A DNA stretch of 54,223 nt from JAWUWD01 sp034112085 (GTDB lineage: Bacteria; Bacteroidota; Bacteroidia; Cytophagales; Cyclobacteriaceae): positions 1-54,223 of the forward strand of contig JAWUWD010000152.1 of assembly GCA_034112085.1 (NCBI GenBank), in the 5' to 3' direction. Shown here piece after piece: positions 46,497 to 54,223 of this stretch. The notes under the pieces were generated by a model. It worked only from the letters and a program-made list of their open reading frames with translations, ran no database searches and was not told where the DNA came from. The stretch's first letter is position 1, and every line of letters starts with the position of its first letter. Made by a program: the position numbers and the translations under genes.

Positions 46497-49022
46497 TTAT
46501 TGCTTTATCAATTTCAAAGTGATTTTTTGATCACCGTTTTGAAGGTGAAGAATATAAATTCCCCTAGCCAACTCTCCTATATTGATCGTTTTAGATTTAA
46601 CGGTATATCCAGTTTTAATTATTTGACCATTTTGCGTGGTAATAGTAATATCAAATTTATTGAGACTTCTATCCAATCCATAAAAACTCAAGACATCGAC
46701 AACTGGGTTAGGTGAAAAACTAAATGAAGCCCCTTTCGGGAAGACACCAGTAACTTGACCTGCCAATTCTTCGATATCCTCTTCATTCCTAATAGAAACA
46801 TAATATCCATCCGTATCCTCTCCTACAAAGCCTATCACATTAACCTCACTTACTGGTGTTTCAACACCTATCAATGGGTGATTCGAGGAACCCAAATTAA
46901 AGTTAACTGACCTAGAACCATCGGTCAATTCATTTCCCTCAGTAGTAAATACACCATCTTCAACAAAACTGATTCCCTTAAGTAAAATTAATTCTGACTC
47001 GTAATCCTCTCCGATATTCTCTATAGATATTTCCTGAGGAAATGGGATAGCCGAGTTTTCACTTATGATAGTGTACCTCACTAAGTCTCCCTCGATTTCC
47101 AATAAATTATTATAATCAAACAATTCTCCTGAAACAGTTATACTATCTCCATAATTCAAATCTTCTGTTGCATGACCACTTGCCAATCCTCGTATGACAA
47201 TCCCAGCTGTTCCATCAAATATCACTCGATTGTGTTGATTGTTACTTTGCTTATCTATTACAACACCAGTAACAAGCACTTGATCTCCAATTGATTGGGA
47301 TCGAGCCTCAAGAATCGACATCAATAATAATTCTTCTTCAAAAGTCTCAACATCATCAACATCTCTAGGAGATATTTGATAATCAGATCCAAATTGACTT
47401 ACAAATCCTGTTATTGTGACTTTGCCAGTTGGAATCGACATATCAACCAGTGGATGTCCACTATTACCTATTCTAAATACTACTTCATCAGTACCATCTG
47501 TAAGTGTGAAATTACCAGCTGATCCTCCACCAGCAAATGTACCTGTCTCCACGAACTCGACATTCTCAATAGTAATCAGTTCTGATTCGTACTGCTCAGA
47601 AACATCACCTAAGCTGATCGCCTGAGGATCAGGTATTATCGCTCCTTCTTTTATTAAAGATATCACAATTGGTGAGCTTTCAATTTGAAGTAAATTATTA
47701 TAAGCAGCCAATCCACCACTTACTGTAATACTATCTCCATAATTCAAATTAGCAGATTCATTATCTGCATCGAAACTTCGCACGACTATTCCTGCCGATC
47801 CGTCATATATCACCCTACTGTTCCCACTATTATTCCCTTTGTCTATCACTACTCCTGTTACAAAAACTGCTGTACCCAATGATTCAGATCTTGCATCTTC
47901 TATCGTACTAATTGTCATGTCTCCTTCAGTACCACCAACAGTGAAAGTCTTGTCAGTGACTCCTATTGAACTATGTGTTACCGTTGACTCATAATCAGCA
48001 CCATCTGCGACAGTCGGTGAAAATCTTAAATAGATAGTAGATTCTACCGGCTCGGAATTATTGATTCCAACTGACACAGATTGACTCCAATTGGTATTAT
48101 CCAGAGACAACGCAAAAGGAGTATTGACAACTATGTTAATATCATTTGTTAAGTTATAACCATTCACTTTGTACTGCTGAACAAGGCTACCGCCTGCAGC
48201 TACCAAACCAAAGTCGGCATTGAATGCATCCTGATTAATTATAAGCAATGGATCAGAAGCAGAGCCCCAAATATCTGAAACCAAACTTGGCTCATCTATA
48301 AATGGGTATCTATAACCTTGATATCCGAACACCCCATTATTCCTGTCAATTTCTTCTTGACTCACAGGATCACTTTCATGCCACTGTAGCAATGTAAATA
48401 ACACGCCAAGTTCTGGATCTCCAGAAATGGATATTCGATCAACCAACTCTAGATCTAAAGAAGTACTATTATATCTTGCTGCCATGTAAAACATGGTTCT
48501 GGCCATATCTCCCTTTACTTCGTCACTAGGTTCCCAAAAATCACTTGTAGTATAAGTGTCTGGCGCTTCCCCTTCTTCGTTACTCTCAATATGTGCTACA
48601 TTATTAAAATCCTTATTACTCCTTGATGAATTGACTGTTGCGTCACATGGTCTCAAATGATGTACGTCTGTGTAAGCCGTATCGGTGTCATCAGGGAACC
48701 CATGAGACTTTGGCCAAGTATGTTCCCTGTTCCAAAAATCAGGTTCGTTGTTACTTGCAAAACTTGTCTTAGAAATAGATTTTCTACTATATATGAGCAA
48801 TACGTTATCGCTATTATTTGGATCCTCATCTAGGTCTCTCAATATATCTTTGGCGGCACTATAAGAATTGAAAGTATGGTTTTTAATGATATGATGAAGC
48901 TTTGTCTTGAGGTTTTCACCTACTAAACCAGTAGTCCCGTCATAGTACCCCTCCGGAGCCTGCCCAAAAAGATTACTTACTATAAGTAATAATACGAATG
49001 AAGTTATTAATGTCTTTTTCAT
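46497..49022 (-). CDS. Secreted endonuclease I family nuclease with two OB-like repeats and T9SS tail
   Basis: The ATG at 49022-49020 gives a signal peptide (KKTLITSFVLLLIVSNLFGQ); an upstream ATG at 49046 adds eight poorly matching residues. The endonuclease I catalytic motif NREHTWPKSHG lies at residues 98-108, with a downstream DVHHLRPCDATVNSSRSN. Two tandem repeats of roughly 190 residues follow, each opening with EDARS/LEARS and TGVVIDK and carrying a NYGDSITVSG core, likely DUF5689-type OB-fold units. The C-terminus is a T9SS sorting domain (FSFSPNPVVDVL to ITLKLIKQ). It should be exported by T9SS and degrade extracellular DNA or RNA. Confidence 0.92.
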   Translation of the reverse strand: MKKTLITSFVLLLIVSNLFGQAPEGYYDGTTGLVGENLKTKLHHIIKNHTFNSYSAAKDILRDLDEDPNNSDNVLLIYSRKSISKTSFASNNEPDFWNREHTWPKSHGFPDDTDTAYTDVHHLRPCDATVNSSRSNKDFNNVAHIESNEEGEAPDTYTTSDFWEPSDEVKGDMARTMFYMAARYNSTSLDLELVDRISISGDPELGVLFTLLQWHESDPVSQEEIDRNNGVFGYQGYRYPFIDEPSLVSDIWGSASDPLLIINQDAFNADFGLVAAGGSLVQQYKVNGYNLTNDINIVVNTPFALSLDNTNWSQSVSVGINNSEPVESTIYLRFSPTVADGADYESTVTHSSIGVTDKTFTVGGTEGDMTISTIEDARSESLGTAVFVTGVVIDKGNNSGNSRVIYDGSAGIVVRSFDADNESANLNYGDSITVSGGLAAYNNLLQIESSPIVISLIKEGAIIPDPQAISLGDVSEQYESELITIENVEFVETGTFAGGGSAGNFTLTDGTDEVVFRIGNSGHPLVDMSIPTGKVTITGFVSQFGSDYQISPRDVDDVETFEEELLLMSILEARSQSIGDQVLVTGVVIDKQSNNQHNRVIFDGTAGIVIRGLASGHATEDLNYGDSITVSGELFDYNNLLEIEGDLVRYTIISENSAIPFPQEISIENIGEDYESELILLKGISFVEDGVFTTEGNELTDGSRSVNFNLGSSNHPLIGVETPVSEVNVIGFVGEDTDGYYVSIRNEEDIEELAGQVTGVFPKGASFSFSPNPVVDVLSFYGLDRSLNKFDITITTQNGQIIKTGYTVKSKTINIGELARGIYILHLQNGDQKITLKLIKQ

Positions 49023-49205
49023 AATTGTTATTTTCATATCGAACATAATTTTCAGATCTTCATTTTGTGCTTTGAGGCAAGATTTGTGTAGGAGCAGGCT
49101 AAATTTCTTATGTGAAATTTCATAGGTTATATTTACAAATCCAGAACACCGCTTTACTCCAATGTTATGGTTCGTAAATGCAAATATTTAAAAGTACTTA
49201 TAATC

Positions 49206-49239
49206 AAAAAGGAGATGCTTGTTCAAGCATCTCCTTTTT
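49206..49239 (-). terminator. Terminator of the lipoprotein/receptor operon
   Basis: AAAAAGGAGATGCTT (49206-49220) and AAGCATCTCCTTTTT (49225-49239) form a 15-bp perfect stem with loop GTTC. It lies just after the lipoprotein stop and separates that operon from the nuclease gene. Confidence 0.85.
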
Positions 49240-49256
49240 AATAGACTTATAAACCT

Positions 49257-51083
49257 TTATTGAAAGGTTGGCCCTTCAAGAATTGTGAATTCTCCAGTAC
49301 CAGTAACTTGAAGATATGTCATAATTACGCCATCTTCTCCATTATAAGTATCGGCAAAGACGGTGTAAAACACATCTACACCGTTGACCTGAGTTGGTTG
49401 ATCAGGGTAAGCGCTTTCTAAGAAAACTACAACCCCTTCGCCAGCACGTTCTAGTGCTAATGCCTCTGTATCATCAGCAGATAATCCATTATATTCGGAT
49501 TGGTCAGACTTAGACCCAGAACGGATATCAAAATTCACAAAAAACGCATCAGCGCCATAGTAATCTTCTCCACTTCCGAAATCATTGACTAATTCAGCAT
49601 GCTCTACTTTAGCAAATTCAACAATATGTTGAAAATCAGCCCCAGTCATTGTCAAAACAACAGATGGATCAAACACCCAAACTGTTCCATTGTTTATGTA
49701 TTGCTCACTAGTAGATGAATAAAGGTTACCTCCCCAAACTCCATTGGAAAAAGTATACACTTCAGAGAGAGTAGATGTCCCTCCAGAGAAGTATCTATAG
49801 ATGATCGTCATTTGATCACCTTCTTGTGCGAAAGGATACTTCATCCCCATGAAACTAGGCAAGTAGTTAGCCGGTGCCTCACTGTCTGAGAAATTATCAA
49901 ATCTCCCTGGCGCACCCATCATATCATAATCAGCACTGCTCAAAGCGTAAACGCCTCTCGCTGCTTCCCATTCACCATCAAACTCATAATATACATTGTG
50001 GCTTTCACTTTCAGGAACCTGACCTACTAGAATGCTAATTGCATCTACTGCCCAGTTAGGCGCGTAGTCAGAAGTGGAAATATATTTAAAGGCCAAATGC
50101 ACTTTATCTCCACCAAAATCTGAAAAGTCACCATTGTTAACTTCAAAATCCCAAGAATTACCTTCAGGCCAAGACTCTAAATCTAAGTCGACCCAATTAG
50201 CTGTTGCTACATCTCCTGTATAATCATCAGATACTAAAATTCTAATATCTTCGCCAACTACTCCGTCACTCAAAAAATTAATTCTTTGTGTGATAGAAAT
50301 TGAAATATCGGCACCATCACCTTCTGACAAATCAATTTCTGGAGAGACCATCCAGTCTACATTTGGTTGACTACCTCCAGAAAATCCAGACATGATTGCA
50401 AAAGCATCTGGATCTCTAGAATCCCATTCCCATGCCTGATCTCCACTTACTGAAATACTCGTGAAATTCTCCAAATCTGATTCAAAAGTAACCCCTAGTA
50501 CTTCAGCACCTGCAGGAATATCGTCATAACCTAAATCCAGAAATTGGTAATTAACAAAGACAACATCACCATCATTTGGGTCTTGTATATTTGTATTCAA
50601 AGCACGTACGGCTTGTGCGTCTACATCAATAGAGTTGTTCATGAACCCCAATTCACCAGCTTCATTTGAGGCAAGAAAATAGTCTTCATCTGAAAATTTA
50701 TATCTGCTAGCAGAATTATAGATGTCAAAATCAGCATTATCACCTTCATACTTATTGTAAGAAACCACAATAGCACTTCCTTTTCCAAAATAAGGATACT
50801 CGTCTCCAAGAAACTCAGGAACGAAATCAGCTGCTTGTAATGTATTACTGAATGCTAAGTTGGACTCAATCCAATCTGCATTAGTAGAATCTTGTTCAGT
50901 CGTAGCTGATGCCTTAATATTATCAGCAATTGTTCCGTAATTCACCTCCGTTAGAGAGTAACTAAACGTTTTCACAGGTGCATCTTCTCTTATCAATTCG
51001 ACCTCATCCTCTAAAGGATCTGTACATGCCAAGAAGGACATTGCTCCCAACAGCATTATTAAGTATTTGTTGTATTTTTTCAT
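49257..51083 (-). CDS. Surface lipoprotein with choice-of-anchor J-like domain
   Basis: The 608-residue protein has a lipobox (FLACTD) at residues about 17-20. The region at about 170-345 looks like a choice-of-anchor J (MAM-like) domain: VTFESDLENFTS, SGFSGGSQPNVDWMVSPEIDL, and YAPNWAVDAISI. It is flanked by two related segments that share an order of Tyr-rich, DY/DN, LP-x-F-x-Gly and YP blocks (about 45-140 and 370-465). It is co-transcribed with the TonB-dependent receptor (20-bp gap) and may be its ligand-binding partner in place of SusD. The ligand is unknown. Confidence 0.75.
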   Translation of the reverse strand: MKKYNKYLIMLLGAMSFLACTDPLEDEVELIREDAPVKTFSYSLTEVNYGTIADNIKASATTEQDSTNADWIESNLAFSNTLQAADFVPEFLGDEYPYFGKGSAIVVSYNKYEGDNADFDIYNSASRYKFSDEDYFLASNEAGELGFMNNSIDVDAQAVRALNTNIQDPNDGDVVFVNYQFLDLGYDDIPAGAEVLGVTFESDLENFTSISVSGDQAWEWDSRDPDAFAIMSGFSGGSQPNVDWMVSPEIDLSEGDGADISISITQRINFLSDGVVGEDIRILVSDDYTGDVATANWVDLDLESWPEGNSWDFEVNNGDFSDFGGDKVHLAFKYISTSDYAPNWAVDAISILVGQVPESESHNVYYEFDGEWEAARGVYALSSADYDMMGAPGRFDNFSDSEAPANYLPSFMGMKYPFAQEGDQMTIIYRYFSGGTSTLSEVYTFSNGVWGGNLYSSTSEQYINNGTVWVFDPSVVLTMTGADFQHIVEFAKVEHAELVNDFGSGEDYYGADAFFVNFDIRSGSKSDQSEYNGLSADDTEALALERAGEGVVVFLESAYPDQPTQVNGVDVFYTVFADTYNGEDGVIMTYLQVTGTGEFTILEGPTFQ

Positions 51084-51103
51084 CTTAAATTAAATTTATA
51101 AGT

Positions 51104-53668
51104 TTAAAATTTAACTCTTAAAGCCAAATTCCATGTAGTTCCTGCTCCATAATATCCAGCACCTAAAGAAGATGAAGTAGTTTGAGTACGACCTCCATCT
51201 CTTGCATCAGAGAAATATTCAACATTACCTACATTATATATGTTTCCGAACAATGAAGATTTCAACCCTGCAATATCAAACGAGTAACTCATGTTGATAT
51301 CGAAAAGAGCATAAGCAGGAATCTCATACGCTGTATTGTTTTGATCCCCTTCAGACGTTCTGTTATCTATATTAAAATCCGCATAGTAATTTGCATAATA
51401 ATTGAAGTCTGCTCCAATTTTCAAATTCTCCATTAATTGATAGTCAATACCCAACGCTGCTGTTGTTTGAGCTGCATCGCCCACTTTTAATCCGGCAATA
51501 AACAAATCAGTTGTTTCTACTAACTCTTGTTCGAAAAAGACACCTGCATCTTCAACATTATCTTTCCAAGTCCAGTCTCCCAATGAAAGCATTCCTGTCA
51601 AACTCAACTTACTGCTATACTTGTAACTTGCGTCAAACTCTACACCTTGATGTAGAGCTCCTACGCCCAAAACGTTGGCAAATGCAAAATCATCTGCTCC
51701 ACTCGGTAGTGTATAAGGGACAGCGAAACTTAATGTTCTGTCTTTCCATTCTGTACGGTACAAATTCACATTAGCCGACAATTTTGAAGTTCTGTATCCA
51801 TAACCCAACTCATAACTAAACACTTTTTGATTTTCAGCTTGTTCATTGATAAGGTTATCGAAATCTAAAAATACTGCATTAGCAAAAGGTGCTTTTTCAA
51901 AATACCCCACATTTGCAAAAACATTGTGATTGTCCGTTAAGTTATAATTTGCTCCACCTTTGATACCAAACCCAAAGAAATTAATCCACTCTGTTTTTTG
52001 TAGTGGATCAGAATCCAAGTACTGGAACAAATCCTCTCTATTGTATGAAGTATTTGATGCATTCAATGTTACAAATCCAGATAACTTATCTTTTGCATAT
52101 TCCATTTGAGCAAATAACCCTTCCCAAAGCACTTCATTCACATTGTGATATTGTCTTTTATCTCCAACTCTAAGCGCTGCATTTGGATTGTTGACATTAC
52201 TATTGTCAACGGCAAACTCTCCTCCTAACAAATCAGTAACTTCTGAGAAGTGATCACCTCTATAATATCTCAAGTCGACACCTCCCATTAAAGTTATCTC
52301 ATCATTCAATTTATGATTCAAAGAAGACAATACTCCATACCATTTGTGATCGTTTCTTGAAGCTCGCAAATATGCTAAAGATTCTCCAGTTGGATTAGAC
52401 GAATTTTGATCAACAATAGCATCAAAATCAATTACACCATCTTTTCTCCAAGACTCCTTATCAAAATCCCCTGCAGTACCGCCACCGCCACCAGTACCAA
52501 AAGAGGCATAGGCTGCAGTAGAAAGATCCGTTTTATCACTGATTGTCCAGTAGTGATTTATAGAAAGTTGAGGTTTGTGATAGAAGTTGTCTTCTGCATG
52601 TAGTACTTGACCATCTTTGTATCCCCAATCAGGATTATATTTGATGCCACTTGCACTCTCTTCATAATCACTCAATAAACTTTGACTTTGTCTCTGACCA
52701 TGTCTTTGCTGAGCTCCTACTGCTGTAAAAGTCACCTCATGTTGATCATTGATTTTCTTAGCTATATTAGCAAAATAAGAATACCCTAAAAATTCAGTCC
52801 CATCAACGTAACCATCTCCTTGTGTTTTAGATCCTGACACAGTAAATGCCCAACCATTATCATTTAAACCTGAAGAAAGGGAAAAACCTAGTTTTGAATA
52901 AGCATCGTTACCAGAACCTAAAAACACAGATCCGCCTTTTTCTCTATCAGATGCTTTAGAAATAATGTTGATCGTACCACCAATCGAAGGCACTGCAACC
53001 TTAGAAGCCCCTAGACCTCTCTGTACTTGCATAGAATTAGTTGCATCAGTCAATCCAGCCCAATTAGACCAGAAAACTCTACCATTCTCCATGTCATTCA
53101 CTGGCACACCATTGATCAATACGGCTACATTTTCTGATTCAAACCCTCTAATATTGATACGCCCATCACCAAAACCACCACCTGCTCTTGTCGCATATAC
53201 CCCTGGAGTTGATTTCAATATTTCAGGAAATTCTTGACTACCAATTTTAGCCGCGATTGTTTCCGCCTTAATATTTGACATTGCTACGGGAGTTTTTCTA
53301 TCTATACCAATAGACGCAATAACCATTACTTCATTCAATCCAATAGCATTAGATGCTAAAGTGATCGTACCCATATCAGTAACACCGTCCTGAGACACAT
53401 TGATTTGTATCTCTTCATCCGAATATCCGATAAATGAAATCACAATGTTTTGTGTCCCAGCAGGAATTCCATTAATCTGGAAAGCTCCATAGATATCAGT
53501 AATCGTTCCTTTTGTGGTTCCTTTTAGGATCACAGAAGCTCCAGTAAGTCCTTCTTTGGTGTCGTCTAATACAACTCCTTTAACAGAACCTGTTTGCGCA
53601 AATGCTGCTGTACTCATCATAGCGAATACAAAGCATCCCAGAAATTTTAGTAGTTTGTTTTTCATCAT
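51104..53668 (-). CDS. TonB-dependent receptor with carboxypeptidase-regulatory-like domain
   Basis: The 854-residue protein has a signal peptide (CFVFAMMSTAAFAQ) and a CarboxypepD-like beta domain with GVVLDDTKEGLTGASVILKG. A plug domain has INIRGFESENVAVLINGVPVND and WAGLTDATNSMQVQRGLGASK, and a beta-barrel ends in LALRVKF. It takes up a substrate across the outer membrane with TonB energy. The partner downstream is a choice-of-anchor J-type lipoprotein, not SusD. A perfect TAnnTTTG box lies about 35-42 bases upstream of the start. Confidence 0.94.
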   Translation of the reverse strand: MMKNKLLKFLGCFVFAMMSTAAFAQTGSVKGVVLDDTKEGLTGASVILKGTTKGTITDIYGAFQINGIPAGTQNIVISFIGYSDEEIQINVSQDGVTDMGTITLASNAIGLNEVMVIASIGIDRKTPVAMSNIKAETIAAKIGSQEFPEILKSTPGVYATRAGGGFGDGRINIRGFESENVAVLINGVPVNDMENGRVFWSNWAGLTDATNSMQVQRGLGASKVAVPSIGGTINIISKASDREKGGSVFLGSGNDAYSKLGFSLSSGLNDNGWAFTVSGSKTQGDGYVDGTEFLGYSYFANIAKKINDQHEVTFTAVGAQQRHGQRQSQSLLSDYEESASGIKYNPDWGYKDGQVLHAEDNFYHKPQLSINHYWTISDKTDLSTAAYASFGTGGGGGTAGDFDKESWRKDGVIDFDAIVDQNSSNPTGESLAYLRASRNDHKWYGVLSSLNHKLNDEITLMGGVDLRYYRGDHFSEVTDLLGGEFAVDNSNVNNPNAALRVGDKRQYHNVNEVLWEGLFAQMEYAKDKLSGFVTLNASNTSYNREDLFQYLDSDPLQKTEWINFFGFGIKGGANYNLTDNHNVFANVGYFEKAPFANAVFLDFDNLINEQAENQKVFSYELGYGYRTSKLSANVNLYRTEWKDRTLSFAVPYTLPSGADDFAFANVLGVGALHQGVEFDASYKYSSKLSLTGMLSLGDWTWKDNVEDAGVFFEQELVETTDLFIAGLKVGDAAQTTAALGIDYQLMENLKIGADFNYYANYYADFNIDNRTSEGDQNNTAYEIPAYALFDINMSYSFDIAGLKSSLFGNIYNVGNVEYFSDARDGGRTQTTSSSLGAGYYGAGTTWNLALRVKF

Positions 53669-53702
53669 ATAGTTAGGTTAAAATAATTCTATTTTATTTC
53701 TG

Positions 53703-53732
53703 CAAATGTAATACTTTTAATAACCAGTTGAA
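53703..53732 (-). promoter_or_regulatory. Predicted promoter of the TonB-dependent receptor
   Basis: On the minus strand TACATTTG (53710-53703) matches TAnnTTTG. TTC (53732-53730) lies 19 bases upstream in place of TTG. Confidence 0.45.
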
Positions 53733-53943
53733 AAACGACTATCAATCTTCTTAATTTCTTAACATTGAAAATGTGAAATCACAGTGAAAAATGAATGTCA
53801 CCTAGTAAAATGTCGTTAATCAAACTATTCATAACATCAATTTTTAGTAAAAAAAATTCATTACACAACTTTAACAACTAGTCCAATTTGATTAAATCAA
53901 ACATTTTTTCGATAATTAGTAAAAAACATTACCAAAATTTTAA

Positions 53944-54223
53944 ATGAATTCACTTGAAAACATACATATACGATTTGATGAAGAAAAACTTCTTCTACTC
54001 AACATTGCATTAGCGATCATCATGTTTGGCGTAGCGCTTTCTATCAAAGCCAAAGACTTCACTTCTATCTTCAATAACCCAAAAGGAATCGCTACTGGCG
54101 TAGTCTCACAGTTCCTATTATTACCAATACTAACTGGAGTACTCATCTGGTTCATCGACCCCATTCCATCCCTTGCTATGGGGATGATCTTAGTAGCTGC
54201 TTGTCCGGGGGGAAATGTATCTA
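53944..54223 (+). CDS. Bile acid:sodium symporter family transporter, N-terminal part (cut by window edge)
   Basis: From the ATG at 53944 the open frame runs off the right edge after about 93 codons. It encodes a hydrophobic N-terminus (LLLNIALAIIMFGVALSIK), a second helix (VVSQFLLLPILTGVLIWFI) and the family motif GMILVAACPGGNVS, typical of the SBF/BASS symporters. Members carry organic acids, sterol-like compounds or pyruvate with sodium. The substrate cannot be told. It is divergent from the TonB-dependent receptor gene with a 275-bp spacer. Confidence 0.88.
   Translation, partial: MNSLENIHIRFDEEKLLLLNIALAIIMFGVALSIKAKDFTSIFNNPKGIATGVVSQFLLLPILTGVLIWFIDPIPSLAMGMILVAACPGGNVS

Overview
The window looks like a chromosomal segment of a Bacteroidota bacterium, most likely a marine-type member of the Cytophagales (inference). 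Support comes from SusC/SusD pairs, a C-terminal type IX secretion sorting domain, the Bacteroidota promoter signature (TTG, 19 bases, TAnnTTTG) upstream of two tRNA genes and parts of it at other genes, few obvious Shine-Dalgarno sites, low GC content and many lipoproteins. No rRNA, CRISPR array or insertion sequence was seen.

Region 1 (1 to about 2890) is the end of an integrative element. It holds an Abi_2/HEPN abortive-infection gene that runs off the left edge, an XRE regulator with repeated operator-like sites, a 33-codon ORF and a large serine recombinase. The recombinase gene runs into the 3' half of the initiator tRNA-fMet gene (2890-2962, minus strand) and stops inside its anticodon loop, so this tRNA is the probable attachment site.

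Region 2 (3137-11083) is core and housekeeping: era, der, a small acidic lipoprotein, a SprT-like protease, a short minus-strand operon for amino-sugar recycling (cytochrome b5-like protein, BadF-type kinase, murQ), and a large OmpA/PD40 envelope protein.

Region 3 (11106-19840) holds an orphan SusC/SusD/lipoprotein operon. It is divergent from a small protein, a membrane VWA protein and a TPR protein.

Region 4 (19850-45830) is mixed housekeeping: a secreted zinc protease, clpC, a WbqC protein, a YciO/Sua5 protein, mltG, a YbgC thioesterase, a YihY membrane protein, tRNA-Ser, an orphan substrate-binding protein, an M20 peptidase, a lipoprotein, gcvP, two tandem M28 peptidases, a DEAD-box helicase, dihydroorotase, tRNA-His, a membrane zinc-ribbon protein, an alpha/beta hydrolase, dxs and scpA.

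Region 5 (45904-54223) contains a gene broken by one in-frame TAG, a secreted endonuclease I with a T9SS tail, a lipoprotein plus TonB-dependent receptor pair (possibly an extracellular nucleic-acid scavenging locus), and the start of a bile acid:sodium symporter family gene cut by the right edge.

No gene-free stretch exceeds about 300 bases. The longest (53669-53943, 42039-42235, 2963-3136, 16483-16646, 49047-49256) hold promoters, palindromes or terminators where noted, and otherwise nothing I can recognise.
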